This document shows, piece by piece, positions 1 through 6,183 of a stretch of DNA of 8,441 bases. Position 1 is the stretch's first letter, and every line of letters starts with the position of its first letter. Below the pieces are notes generated by a model. It did no database searches, had not been told where the DNA came from, and worked only from the letters and a program-made list of their open reading frames with translations. Source of the DNA: Bordetella parapertussis (GTDB lineage Bacteria; Pseudomonadota; Gammaproteobacteria; Burkholderiales; Burkholderiaceae_C); NCBI GenBank assembly GCA_945907335.1, contig CAMDSU010000071.1, forward strand, positions 1-8,441. The letters run 5' to 3'. The translations under genes and the position numbers were made by a program.

Positions 1-554
1 AAGGCATTGGCGATGCGCACGCCCTCATCCAAATCTAAGACCACGCCTTCAAAATCATCATGCACCACGTGGTCCTTGTAAAAAGCACAGGAATCCAGAG
101 AAATGATGTCCAAAGGTTTGCCCAAGGTGGACCAAGCGCGACCGTGCGGTGCGTGCGTGTGCGCGGCCGCGACGACATCCGGGCGGGCATGGTGAATGCG
201 CGAGTGAATGGCAAATGCCGCCTCATTCACGGGGTGTACGCCTTCAACCACATTGCCTCGGTGATCGACGCGGATCAGGTTGGACACTTTGATTTGGCTG
301 AAATGCACACCAAAAGGGTTGACCCAAAACGTGTCTTTGAACTCAGGGTCACGCGCAGTGATATGACCGGCGACGCCTTCGTCAAACCCAAAACGTGAAA
401 ATAAGCGAAACGCTGCAGCAAGCATTTGTTTGCGGTGCAAACGCTCGTCTCGCATACTGGTGAATGTTGGGGGTTGTGGCAAGGCAGGAGAAATACCGTC
501 ACCCAATTTTTGGTGCCGCTCATGCATGCTGGAAATTTCTGCGGGTGCGTTCAT
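1..554 (-). CDS. Class II aldolase/adducin family protein, N-terminal part (gene runs off the left edge)
   Basis: An open frame of 184 codons reads leftward from an ATG at 554 and is cut by the window edge; family members are usually about 250 residues, so roughly the last quarter is missing. The translation has the fold's hallmarks: a GHITARDPE segment near residue 70 (the place of the usual G-N-[IL]-S loop), a Glu at 111 in the motif VNEAAFAIH, which matches the family's catalytic Glu, and H132-T-H134 in AAHTHAPHG, two of the zinc ligands. The third ligand would lie beyond the edge. The family includes fuculose- and ribulose-phosphate aldolases and adducin-like proteins of unknown substrate; this one is of the cytosolic adducin-like type and its substrate cannot be told. 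The start is fixed by a perfect Shine-Dalgarno 10 bases upstream. The gene lies 78 bases downstream of the SHOCT-tailed gene on the same strand. Family assignment is firm, function open. Confidence 0.88.
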   Translation of the reverse strand, partial: MNAPAEISSMHERHQKLGDGISPALPQPPTFTSMRDERLHRKQMLAAAFRLFSRFGFDEGVAGHITARDPEFKDTFWVNPFGVHFSQIKVSNLIRVDHRGNVVEGVHPVNEAAFAIHSRIHHARPDVVAAAHTHAPHGRAWSTLGKPLDIISLDSCAFYKDHVVHDDFEGVVLDLDEGVRIANA

Positions 555-564
555 GGCGCTAGGG

Positions 565-571
565 CCTCCTT
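565..571 (-). promoter_or_regulatory. Strong Shine-Dalgarno site of the class II aldolase gene
   Basis: On the minus strand this reads AAGGAGG, a full match to the anti-Shine-Dalgarno core, 10 bases before the ATG at 554. It decides the start of the partial aldolase gene and predicts efficient translation. It is the best ribosome binding site in the window; most other genes here have weak ones. Confidence 0.8.
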
Positions 572-632
572 GATGTTTAGAAATTCCAGTGTATTCCAAG
601 CCTTGCCGTTGGCATACGATGAACAACAAGCA

Positions 633-1358
633 TCACAATTTTTTCAACAACTCTTTGCGTTTGGACTCATATTCAGATTCATTGATCAAGCCTTGCTTGA
701 ATAACTCTTTGAGTTTTTCTAGTTTCTTTTGTACATCTGAAACTTTGGGCAATTCAGCAAGCTCTTGCACAAATTTTTCACCAAACGAATTTTGGTATTC
801 GCGTTTCAAAATCAACGCCCGGTTATTGACAACACCTACCCAAATTTTGCCGGTTGATTTGCCCGAAAAAACTTCAGACTTGTTTGTTATTCCTTGAAGT
901 ACATCGTTATTGGTCACCAAAATTGCATCATATTCGCCAAACTTGAGTTTGACTTTTTCAAGTTTACTGGCTTGCGCCAGTTGAATAACTTGTGCAGTCA
1001 AAGTCTCACTCTTAGCTTCCAATACAGTATTCCATTTGCTGCCGACTTGGAGCCCTGGTTCAAATATTTTTATGGGGGGATTTCGTAAAAATATTTGGCC
1101 ATTGCTAAGTGCAATGTCTTTTTCTTCTAAACCAAGACCAGGTGATTTAAATTCACCTTCCTTGTCACCGTAAATCACTTTTCCAGCGACACCATTTTTA
1201 TCAACCGTCAAATAGTTGTATTCCAATTTTTTCACGGTTCCATTGGCATTCACGGAGTAGACCACCACATCACCGGCCTCAAAAGGTTCAAAATTTACAA
1301 GGGCTTGGGCGAAAAGTTGAAAGGGCAAAAAGCAAAGTAACAACAGAATTTTTCTCAT
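633..1358 (-). CDS. Uncharacterised exported protein with C-terminal SHOCT-like tail
   Basis: I do not recognise a named gene. The 241-residue product begins MRKILLLLCFLPF, a clear Sec signal peptide, with AQA at 17-19 as a good signal peptidase I site. The Cys at 9 is not in a lipobox, so a lipoprotein is unlikely. Residues 20-200 are rich in beta-type alternation, with a 'VGSKW' turn, a 'GEYDAILV' strand and a 'GKIWVGVVNNRALI' strand; this recalls periplasmic beta-sandwich proteins such as the DUF3108 type, by inference only. Residues 212-241 are charged and helical and match the SHOCT pattern (L..LKELF.QGLI.ESEYE.KR.ELLKKL), a short module often at the end of unrelated membrane or exported proteins and thought to mediate oligomerisation. 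An upstream in-frame ATG at 1379 would add seven residues; I prefer 1358 because GGGACGG precedes it and nothing like a Shine-Dalgarno precedes 1379. The gene is visibly more AT-rich than its neighbours and uses many AAA/TTT codons, which may mean later acquisition. Confidence 0.8.
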   Translation of the reverse strand: MRKILLLLCFLPFQLFAQALVNFEPFEAGDVVVYSVNANGTVKKLEYNYLTVDKNGVAGKVIYGDKEGEFKSPGLGLEEKDIALSNGQIFLRNPPIKIFEPGLQVGSKWNTVLEAKSETLTAQVIQLAQASKLEKVKLKFGEYDAILVTNNDVLQGITNKSEVFSGKSTGKIWVGVVNNRALILKREYQNSFGEKFVQELAELPKVSDVQKKLEKLKELFKQGLINESEYESKRKELLKKL

Positions 1359-1381
1359 AAACCGTCCCAGCAAATACATTT

Positions 1382-1412
1382 AAAAAATTTCGATGAGTTT
1401 AGATCGAAATTT
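1382..1412 (-). terminator. AT-rich hairpin with T run: possible tRNA-Ser terminator or leader attenuator
   Basis: A perfect 10-base inverted repeat (arms 1385-1394 and 1403-1412, AAATTTCGAT/ATCGAAATTT, 8-base loop) is followed on the minus strand by a run of T. It lies about 110 bases downstream of the tRNA-Ser 3' end and just before the exported-protein gene, reading the same way. It could end tRNA transcription, attenuate the next gene, or be a protein-binding dyad. Only three of ten pairs per arm are GC, so a terminator would be weak. Confidence 0.35.
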
Positions 1413-1413
1413 A

Positions 1414-1428
1414 TCTTAATGATTAAGA
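1414..1428. repeat. 15-base perfect palindrome upstream of the exported-protein gene
   Basis: TCTTAAT-G-ATTAAGA is a 7+7 palindrome around one central base, immediately beside the 10-base inverted repeat. It sits about 60 bases upstream of the chosen start of the exported-protein gene in an AT-rich gap where a promoter would be expected. It has the size and symmetry of a dimeric repressor operator, but no regulator is encoded nearby and AT-rich palindromes also arise by chance. Confidence 0.3.
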
Positions 1429-1519
1429 ATGCATATTGACTTATAAGGCTTTAACGTATCAAAGGTCAGACAAATAAGCTTTAGATAAGAACACCCTAAA
1501 AGTGGGTTTCAGCATCAAT

Positions 1520-1607
1520 TGGCGGAAGCGGTGAGATTCGAACTCACGAACCCTTGCGGGTTGCCGGTTTTCAAGACCGGTGCAATCGACCACTCTGCCA
1601 CGCTTCC
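1520..1607 (-). tRNA. tRNA-Ser(UGA)
   Basis: On the minus strand the 88 bases fold as a class II tRNA. The acceptor stem pairs GGAAGCG (1601-1607) with CGCTTCC (1524-1530); G is the discriminator base expected for serine, and the CCA end is encoded (1520-1522). The anticodon stem CCGGT/ACCGG encloses loop CTTGAAA, giving anticodon UGA (1571-1573 on the plus strand), which reads UCA and UCG codons. A long variable arm with a CCC/GGG stem and the T arm with TTCGAAT follow. It starts 40 bases after the hemW stop on the same strand, so it may be read partly from the rph-rdgB-hemW transcript; a possible promoter of its own is listed separately. Confidence 0.97.
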
Positions 1608-1632
1608 TTGCTGTGTCGGGTCAAGCCTAAGT

Positions 1633-1638
1633 ATTCTA
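1633..1638 (-). promoter_or_regulatory. Possible -10 element for tRNA-Ser
   Basis: On the minus strand TAGAAT, five of six matches to TATAAT, lies in the 40-base gap between hemW and the tRNA. Initiation about 7 bases on would leave a leader of about 19 bases. No good -35 hexamer sits 16-18 bases upstream, so this is only suggestive. Confidence 0.25.
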
Positions 1639-1647
1639 ACCAGCTCT

Positions 1648-2892
1648 TTACGAGGCAGATTCTGGCAAAAACAAGGCCTGCAAATCGCTTAAGAAATCAA
1701 AGCCTTTTTCAGTTGGTTGAATCCGTGCGTGATCCACCAACAACAAGCCGCGCTGCTGCGCCAGTTGCAAACTGCGATCGATAGCAGACAAAGGCATGCC
1801 CGTGCGATCCATGAATGCCTCGAGCGGCACCCCTTCTTTCAGGCGCAATGCATTGAGCATGAATTCAAAAGGCAATTCAGCCCGGCTGACTTCATGGCTT
1901 TGTGCCACAGCATCCTTTGCCATGGCTTTTTGCATATACAGGCCGGGTTCGCGGTGCCTCACCATTCTGCAAATACGGTGGGCAAAACTTATCTTGCTGT
2001 GCGCGCCAGCACCCACGCCCAAGTAATCACCAAATTGCCAATAGTTGGTGTTGTGCCAACAGCGGTGTCCTTCTTTGGCAAATGCGGACACTTCGTATCG
2101 TTGCAAACCTTGTTTCGCGGTGTGGTGTGTGATGAGGTCGAGCATGTCATACGCCTGATCTTCGGGCGGCAAGCCAGCGGGCTCATGCTTTGCAAACAAG
2201 GTATTTGGTTCAATCGTCAAATGATAAATAGAGAGATGGGAAGGCTGTAGGGCCAAAGCAGTTGACACATCATGCTGCAAATCTTGTGGGCTCTGGTTGG
2301 GCAAGGCATACATCAAATCGATGTTGAATGTGTCAAAAGCTTGCGCAGCCTCTTGCACAGCCGCCATGGCCTGAGCGCCATCGTGCACCCGCCCTATTGC
2401 TTTGAGATGCCGGTCATTGAAACTTTGCACACCAACGGAAAGTCGCGTGACGCCGGCTATTTTGTAAGCGTGAAACCGGTCTTTTTCAAAAGTACCCGGA
2501 TTGGCCTCGAGCGTGATTTCACAATCTGGCACCAAGGGCAAACGGGCGCGTAAATCGCTGATCAACCGCGCAATGCCCGCAGGAGAAAACAAACTCGGCG
2601 TGCCACCACCGATGAAAACGCTGTGCACCGGTCTGCCCCATACCAATGGCAAACTGCTCTCAATATCAGCGCATAAAGCATCCAAATAAGCGGCCTCAGG
2701 TATGGCCACGGGCGTCGCTAGCACTTGCATCAATGGTGCTGTGAGCACAGGCGAGCGATATTCATGCGAATTGAAATCGCAGTAAGGACATTTTTTCAAG
2801 CACCAAGGCAAATGCACATAAACGGACAAAGGCGGCAAAGCAGCCAAGGTCAAGGTGCCAGGGCGCATCAAGTGTGCGATATCTAGCTTCAT
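1648..2892 (-). CDS. hemW: HemW-type radical SAM protein (heme chaperone; often annotated as oxygen-independent coproporphyrinogen III oxidase)
   Basis: The 414-residue product carries the radical SAM cluster motif C31-x3-C35-x2-C38 followed by D-F40. The Phe where true HemN coproporphyrinogen dehydrogenase has a fourth Cys is the diagnostic of HemW. Further family motifs follow in order: GGGTPS (95-100, SAM binding), LEANPGT (128-134), RLSVGVQSFN (150-159), NIDLMYALPNQS near residue 200, then YEVSAFA and WHNTNYW before the GVGAGAHS turn. The C-terminal part is the HemN_C-like domain. HemW binds heme and a [4Fe-4S] cluster and is proposed to deliver heme to haemoproteins such as respiratory oxidases; it does not replace HemN. 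The segment at residues 44-68, between the cluster motif and the next helix, is a small insertion that I recall from Burkholderiales proteins. The ATG overlaps the rdgB stop as ATGA, so translation is probably coupled; it is the last protein gene of the rph-rdgB-hemW operon. Confidence 0.95.
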   Translation of the reverse strand: MKLDIAHLMRPGTLTLAALPPLSVYVHLPWCLKKCPYCDFNSHEYRSPVLTAPLMQVLATPVAIPEAAYLDALCADIESSLPLVWGRPVHSVFIGGGTPSLFSPAGIARLISDLRARLPLVPDCEITLEANPGTFEKDRFHAYKIAGVTRLSVGVQSFNDRHLKAIGRVHDGAQAMAAVQEAAQAFDTFNIDLMYALPNQSPQDLQHDVSTALALQPSHLSIYHLTIEPNTLFAKHEPAGLPPEDQAYDMLDLITHHTAKQGLQRYEVSAFAKEGHRCWHNTNYWQFGDYLGVGAGAHSKISFAHRICRMVRHREPGLYMQKAMAKDAVAQSHEVSRAELPFEFMLNALRLKEGVPLEAFMDRTGMPLSAIDRSLQLAQQRGLLLVDHARIQPTEKGFDFLSDLQALFLPESAS

Positions 2893-3503
2893 TTCAACCA
2901 GCGTTGCAGCATCAATTCCCGCATCAGTCGAGCCGCTTGGCCCCGGTGGCTACGTTGGTTTTTTTCTTCATCGGTCATTTCAGCAAACGTCATGTTCAGT
3001 TCGGGAATGAACATGACCGGGTCAAAACCAAAACCATTGGTACCGCGTAATTCACGCGTGATTTCGCCTTCTGCACGTCCACTGGCAATCAGCGGTTCCG
3101 GGTCATCGGTATGTCGCAATGCCACCAAGGTGCTTACCAAGGCTGCTTTGCGGTTGGTGGTGTTTTGCATTTGCTCAAGCAATGCACGGCGGTTGTTTTC
3201 ATCGCTTTTTGTGTAGCCAAACTGCGTGCAATAAAAAGCAGTTTGCACACCCGGCAAGCCTTCAAAAGCATCCACACACAAACCCGCGTCGTCTGCGAGT
3301 GCCGGCAGGCCGCTGTAGCGACTGGCGTGGCGTGCTTTGGCCAAGGCATTTTCGACAAACGTATGAAAAGGCTCTTGTGCCTCAGGAATATCCAATTCAG
3401 ATTGCGCGATCAACTTCACGCCCAGTGGCGCAAACATGGCTTGCAGTTCGTGTAATTTGCCTTGGTTGTTTGACGCCAAAACAATACGTGTCACGGTCGG
3501 CAT
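2889..3503 (-). CDS. rdgB: RdgB/HAM1 family dITP/XTP pyrophosphatase
   Basis: The 204-residue protein, close to the usual length of about 200, hydrolyses non-canonical purine triphosphates (dITP, ITP, XTP) to the monophosphate and pyrophosphate, keeping deaminated purines out of DNA and RNA in the cytosol. The nucleotide loop S11-N-N-x-G-K16 is intact, as are E44, the metal-binding pair D71-D72 in ALADDAGL, the base-recognition segment F158-G-F-D161-P and the S185-H-R187-G motif. The usual ADDSGL reads ADDAGL here, and the next segment is GVQTAFYCTQFG rather than the common GVYSARYAG; both look like lineage variation since all catalytic residues remain. The ATG follows the rph stop with one base between (TGATATG), and the stop overlaps the hemW start. 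No good Shine-Dalgarno is seen, which fits coupling to rph translation. Confidence 0.96.
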   Translation of the reverse strand: MPTVTRIVLASNNQGKLHELQAMFAPLGVKLIAQSELDIPEAQEPFHTFVENALAKARHASRYSGLPALADDAGLCVDAFEGLPGVQTAFYCTQFGYTKSDENNRRALLEQMQNTTNRKAALVSTLVALRHTDDPEPLIASGRAEGEITRELRGTNGFGFDPVMFIPELNMTFAEMTDEEKNQRSHRGQAARLMRELMLQRWLK

Positions 3504-3504
3504 A

Positions 3505-4233
3505 TCAAACGGCCAGCGCAGATTTTTGTAGGGTCACCAGTTCACGAATTCCCTTATCCGCCAAGGCCAGCAACTGATCCATTTCTGCACGACTGAAAGC
3601 CGCGCCCTCTGCGGTGCCTTGTACTTCCACAAAGCCACCCGCCCCTGTCATGACCACATTCATGTCGGTATCGCAGACGGAGTCTTCCACGTATTCCAAG
3701 TCCAGCAAAGGAACGCCATGCAGCAAACCCACAGAAATAGCAGCCACATGGTCGATGATGGGCGAAGCCGTCAATTTCCCTGCTTTGAGCAAACCATTGA
3801 CCGCGTCTTGCGCGGCCACAAATGCACCGGTGATGGCGGCAGTACGGGTGCCGCCATCGGCCTGCAACACATCGCAATCAATTTGTATGCTGCGCTCGCC
3901 GAGTTTTTTCAAATCAAAGACTGCCCGCATGGAGCGCCCGATGAGGCGCTGAATTTCCTGGGTCCGACCGCTTTGCTTGCCTTTGGCCGCTTCTCTGTCG
4001 CTACGGGTATGTGTGGCACGCGGCAACATGCCGTATTCAGCGGTTACCCATCCCTCGCCTGAACCACGTTTGTGCGGTGGAACTTTTTCTTCAACAGAAG
4101 CAGTACATAACACTTTGGTATTGCCAAATTCAATCAATACCGATCCTTCTGCATGCATGGTGAAGCTGCGGGTGATACGAACGGAACGCAATGCGTCGGT
4201 GGCGCGATGTTGGCGTGATGCAATGGTTGTCAT
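3505..4233 (-). CDS. rph: Ribonuclease PH
   Basis: The 242-residue enzyme uses phosphate to trim the 3' extension of tRNA precursors and also acts in rRNA turnover, as a cytosolic hexamer. The sequence follows the family from end to end: [20 protein letters not shown] (30-49), [14 protein letters not shown] (61-74), then the basic phosphate-binding and oligomer segment with R80-E, G89-R90-T and [12 protein letters not shown] (93-104). The phosphorolytic signature [14 protein letters not shown] (119-132) includes G128-T-R130, and the C-terminal half ends close to the expected place. The frame stays open upstream to an ATG at 4341, but I chose 4233 because it gives the family's normal length and N-terminus and avoids overlapping yicC; the ATG lacks a strong Shine-Dalgarno. 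It is the first gene of the leftward operon and diverges from yicC, another RNase gene. Confidence 0.96.
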   Translation of the reverse strand: MTTIASRQHRATDALRSVRITRSFTMHAEGSVLIEFGNTKVLCTASVEEKVPPHKRGSGEGWVTAEYGMLPRATHTRSDREAAKGKQSGRTQEIQRLIGRSMRAVFDLKKLGERSIQIDCDVLQADGGTRTAAITGAFVAAQDAVNGLLKAGKLTASPIIDHVAAISVGLLHGVPLLDLEYVEDSVCDTDMNVVMTGAGGFVEVQGTAEGAAFSRAEMDQLLALADKGIRELVTLQKSALAV

Positions 4234-4272
4234 AGGTGTGATGCGGCGTATTGAAGAAAACTGCCATTGTCG

Positions 4273-4302
4273 TTCAGGCAACGAATCTGCGCCTGAGATA
4301 AT
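4273..4302 (+). promoter_or_regulatory. Probable promoter of yicC-gmk-rpoZ
   Basis: In the 91-base gap between the divergent rph and yicC starts, GATAAT (4297-4302, five of six matches to TATAAT) has a weak -35-like TTCAGG at 4273-4278, 18 bases upstream. Initiation would fall near 4309, leaving a leader of about 15 bases before the yicC ATG at 4325. The same short gap must also hold the rph promoter on the other strand, for which I see no convincing hexamers. Confidence 0.4.
4274..4296. repeat. Inverted repeat in the rph/yicC divergent promoter
   Basis: TCAGGC (4274-4279) and GCCTGA (4291-4296) form a 6+6 dyad separated by 11 bases, lying between the proposed -35 and -10 of yicC. The 17-base centre-to-centre distance is a little under two helical turns. 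It could be an operator serving both directions, or chance. Confidence 0.3.
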
Positions 4303-4324
4303 GTAATTTTGAAATGAAAGCGCC

Positions 4325-5239
4325 ATGTCCCTGCAAAGCATGACCGGCTATGCCAGTGCACAGTCACACATTGGCTCTGAAACAGCCGCGGTCTCGGGTG
4401 TTCGTCTGGGCTTGGAAATTCGCTCGGTAAACAGCCGTTACTTGGATATCAGTTTTCGACTGCCTGAAGAGCTGCGTCAATTCGAACCCAGTCTGCGCGA
4501 ACTGATTAGCAAGCACATCAAACGAGGCAAAGTTGAACTGCGACTTAACCTGGAATCCGACAACGACAACTCTGTGGGAACGCCAGACACGGCGCTTTTG
4601 AAGAACCTGGTCAATGTGCAAAACCATGTGCGCATGTGGTTGCCGGACGCCCCTCCTCTTTCCGTCTCAGAAGTCATTCGACTGTCGTCGCAAGCCCACT
4701 CCGCATCCGGCACAGACATTGCCCCGCATGTCATGCAATTGGCCAACGAAGTGGTGACCCAAATGTGTGAGGCACGACAGCGAGAGGGCATGAAATTGGC
4801 GGACGATTTACTGAACCGTGTCACCCAATTGCACACACTTGCAGAACAAACTTTGCCGCTGGTGCCACAGGCCGTGGCCGTGCAAAAACAAAAATTCCTT
4901 GAACGCTGGCGCGAAGCCTTGGCATTGGCAGATGCGCAAGCCCTGCCTGAAAGCGTGCACGAACGAGCTCTGGCAGAAGCAGCGAGTTTTGCCATTCGTT
5001 CCGATGTGGCCGAAGAAATCACGCGACTGACCACCCATTTGAATGAAATTGCCCGCCTACTTAAACAAAAAAAACACCCAGAAGGCGTTGGTAAACGATT
5101 AGATTTTTTGATTCAGGAACTACACCGTGAAGCCAACACTTTGGGCTCCAAATCCAGCGCCATCGAACTCACACGCATTTCGTTGGACATGAAAGTACTG
5201 ATCGAGCAAATGCGTGAACAAGTTCAAAACCTCGAATGA
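4325..5239 (+). CDS. yicC: YicC family endoribonuclease
   Basis: The 304-residue product matches YicC (E. coli about 287 residues). It opens with [10 protein letters not shown], the characteristic family start, and continues with [22 protein letters not shown] and [17 protein letters not shown] in the N-terminal YicC domain (about 6-160). The C-terminal DUF1732 domain (about 215-304) has the strongly conserved [21 protein letters not shown] block (D260, E265, H267, E269, N271, S275, K276). Established work shows that E. coli YicC and its Bacillus homologue YloC are single-strand endoribonucleases; in E. coli YicC promotes decay of the small RNA RyhB together with PNPase. The protein is cytosolic. 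A GAAAG stretch ahead of the ATG is the only ribosome-site candidate. It heads the rightward operon and its TGA overlaps the gmk ATG by 4 bases (ATGA). The family call is firm; its RNA targets in this organism are unknown. Confidence 0.95.
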   Translation: MSLQSMTGYASAQSHIGSETAAVSGVRLGLEIRSVNSRYLDISFRLPEELRQFEPSLRELISKHIKRGKVELRLNLESDNDNSVGTPDTALLKNLVNVQNHVRMWLPDAPPLSVSEVIRLSSQAHSASGTDIAPHVMQLANEVVTQMCEARQREGMKLADDLLNRVTQLHTLAEQTLPLVPQAVAVQKQKFLERWREALALADAQALPESVHERALAEAASFAIRSDVAEEITRLTTHLNEIARLLKQKKHPEGVGKRLDFLIQELHREANTLGSKSSAIELTRISLDMKVLIEQMREQVQNLE

Positions 5240-5862
5240 TGAATACCTACCCCGGCAATTTGTATGTGGTGGCAGCACCCAGCGGCGCAGGCAAATCAAG
5301 TCTGGTCAAAGCCCTGATGGAGCTAGACGCTGGTGTGCAACCATCGGTGTCCCACACCACTCGCGCTCCACGTGGCCAAGAATTCCACGGACGCGAATAT
5401 TTCTTCATTGGCAACGATGAATTTGACCGCATGATCGCCGAGCAAGCCTTTTTGGAATGGGCACATGTTCACGGCAACCGCTACGGGACATCTCGCGCCA
5501 CCATCGAAGAGCGAATAGCCAATGGCATGGATGTGATTTTGGAGATTGACTTCCAAGGCGCGGTACAAATCAAAAAATTGTTCACCAATGCGGTGCTGAT
5601 TTTCATTTTGCCGCCCAGCATGCAGGAATTGCGTGCGCGTTTACAGCGCCGTGGCGAAGACAGCCCCGAGGTGATAGAGCTGCGGTTACAGAACGCCGCC
5701 CAAGAAATGTCTCAGGCATACGAATTTGACTTCGTTATAATCAACCAACTTTTTGACAAAGCTTTGTTTGACCTCAAAGCCATTGTCCATGCGCAAAGAC
5801 TCAAATACGCGTCCCAGCGCCAAAACAGGTCAGATATCTTTAAAGCCTTGAACCTCACTTAA
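5236..5862 (+). CDS. gmk: Guanylate kinase
   Basis: The 208-residue enzyme, normal in length, transfers phosphate from ATP to GMP or dGMP, giving GDP for GTP and dGTP synthesis and GMP salvage in the cytosol. The P-loop is A14-P-S-G-A-G-K20-S-S, with Ala replacing the first Gly, a common variant. The GMP-binding region [21 protein letters not shown] (37-57) holds S39, T41, R43, R46 and Y55, and [13 protein letters not shown] and ILEIDFQGA follow as expected. [14 protein letters not shown] is the lid region and the C-terminus shows the usual FDFVIINQ strand. Two ATGs lie in tandem (5236 and 5239); the first overlaps the yicC stop, so re-initiation of ribosomes leaving yicC is likely, as no Shine-Dalgarno is evident. 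rpoZ follows after 20 bases. Confidence 0.97.
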   Translation: MMNTYPGNLYVVAAPSGAGKSSLVKALMELDAGVQPSVSHTTRAPRGQEFHGREYFFIGNDEFDRMIAEQAFLEWAHVHGNRYGTSRATIEERIANGMDVILEIDFQGAVQIKKLFTNAVLIFILPPSMQELRARLQRRGEDSPEVIELRLQNAAQEMSQAYEFDFVIINQLFDKALFDLKAIVHAQRLKYASQRQNRSDIFKALNLT

Positions 5863-5882
5863 CTGAACCGGAGCAACCCCAC

Positions 5883-6086
5883 ATGGCACGCATCACCGTT
5901 GAAGACTGTCTCGAACAAATCCCCAACCGCTTCCAATTGGTGTTGGCTGCTACTTACCGCGCTCGCATGCTGGCACAAGGCCACACCCCAAAAATCGAAA
6001 GCAAAAACAAGCCTGGCGTTACTGCTTTGCGCGAAATTGCCGCTGGCAAGATCGGTTTGGAAATGCTGAAAAAAGTGCCCGGCTGA
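5883..6086 (+). CDS. rpoZ: DNA-directed RNA polymerase omega subunit
   Basis: The 67-residue protein begins [20 protein letters not shown] and continues [12 protein letters not shown], the conserved omega N-terminus that clamps the C-terminal tail of beta-prime. The [11 protein letters not shown] segment corresponds to the conserved second helix. E. coli omega is 91 residues; the short form without the acidic tail is usual in betaproteobacteria. Omega aids core assembly and, with beta-prime, forms ppGpp site 1 on RNA polymerase in proteobacteria. A CGGAG Shine-Dalgarno (5869-5873) lies 9 bases before the ATG. The gene is 20 bases after gmk, probably on the same transcript, and is followed by a strong terminator. 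Its position between gmk and spoT is the classic arrangement. Confidence 0.97.
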   Translation: MARITVEDCLEQIPNRFQLVLAATYRARMLAQGHTPKIESKNKPGVTALREIAAGKIGLEMLKKVPG

Positions 6087-6111
6087 TTTGCTGAGGTTTT
6101 GAAAAGCACAT

Positions 6112-6140
6112 AAAGCACTGCCCAAGCAGTGCTTTTTTTT
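6112..6140 (+). terminator. Intrinsic terminator between rpoZ and spoT
   Basis: AAAGCACTGC (6112-6121) and GCAGTGCTTT (6126-6135) form a perfect 10-pair stem around a CCAA loop, and an uninterrupted run of eight T (6133-6140) ends it. It starts 25 bases after the rpoZ stop. This should end most yicC-gmk-rpoZ transcripts, so spoT needs its own promoter or read-through; the 43 bases left before the spoT ATG hold no convincing promoter. Confidence 0.88.
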
Positions 6141-6183
6141 CGCCCCTGAACCCTTGGGTCAAGCAAAACGCTACAGTTAGGCC

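Noticed and set aside
60..398. 112-codon plus-strand frame at the left edge
   Set aside because: The minus strand here encodes a recognisable class II aldolase with its zinc-binding HTH motif, so this is a shadow.
1436..1462. Plus-strand promoter TTGACT with TATCAA
   Set aside because: The spacing is only 15 bases, and no plus-strand gene follows; it would read antisense into the tRNA-Ser.
1..1519. Integrase, transposase or a copy of the tRNA-Ser 3' end as a sign of an inserted element
   Set aside because: No such protein motif and no repeat of the tRNA 3' end was found by eye in this stretch.
1717..2250. 177-codon plus-strand frame antisense to hemW
   Set aside because: It is the complement of a conserved radical SAM gene and its Cys/His/Gln-rich translation resembles no family.
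1648..2892. True oxygen-independent coproporphyrinogen III dehydrogenase (HemN)
   Set aside because: The fourth Cys of HemN is a Phe here (C38-D-F40) and the sequence around it is of the HemW type.
4234..4341. N-terminal extension of RNase PH by 36 residues from an ATG at 4341
   Set aside because: It would overlap the yicC start, fill the whole divergent promoter gap, and make the protein longer than the family; the conserved N-terminus fits the ATG at 4233.
4477..5034. 185-codon open frame antisense to yicC
   Set aside because: It is rich in Ser, Arg and Cys in the manner of a reverse-frame shadow, matches no family, and lies wholly inside a strongly conserved gene.
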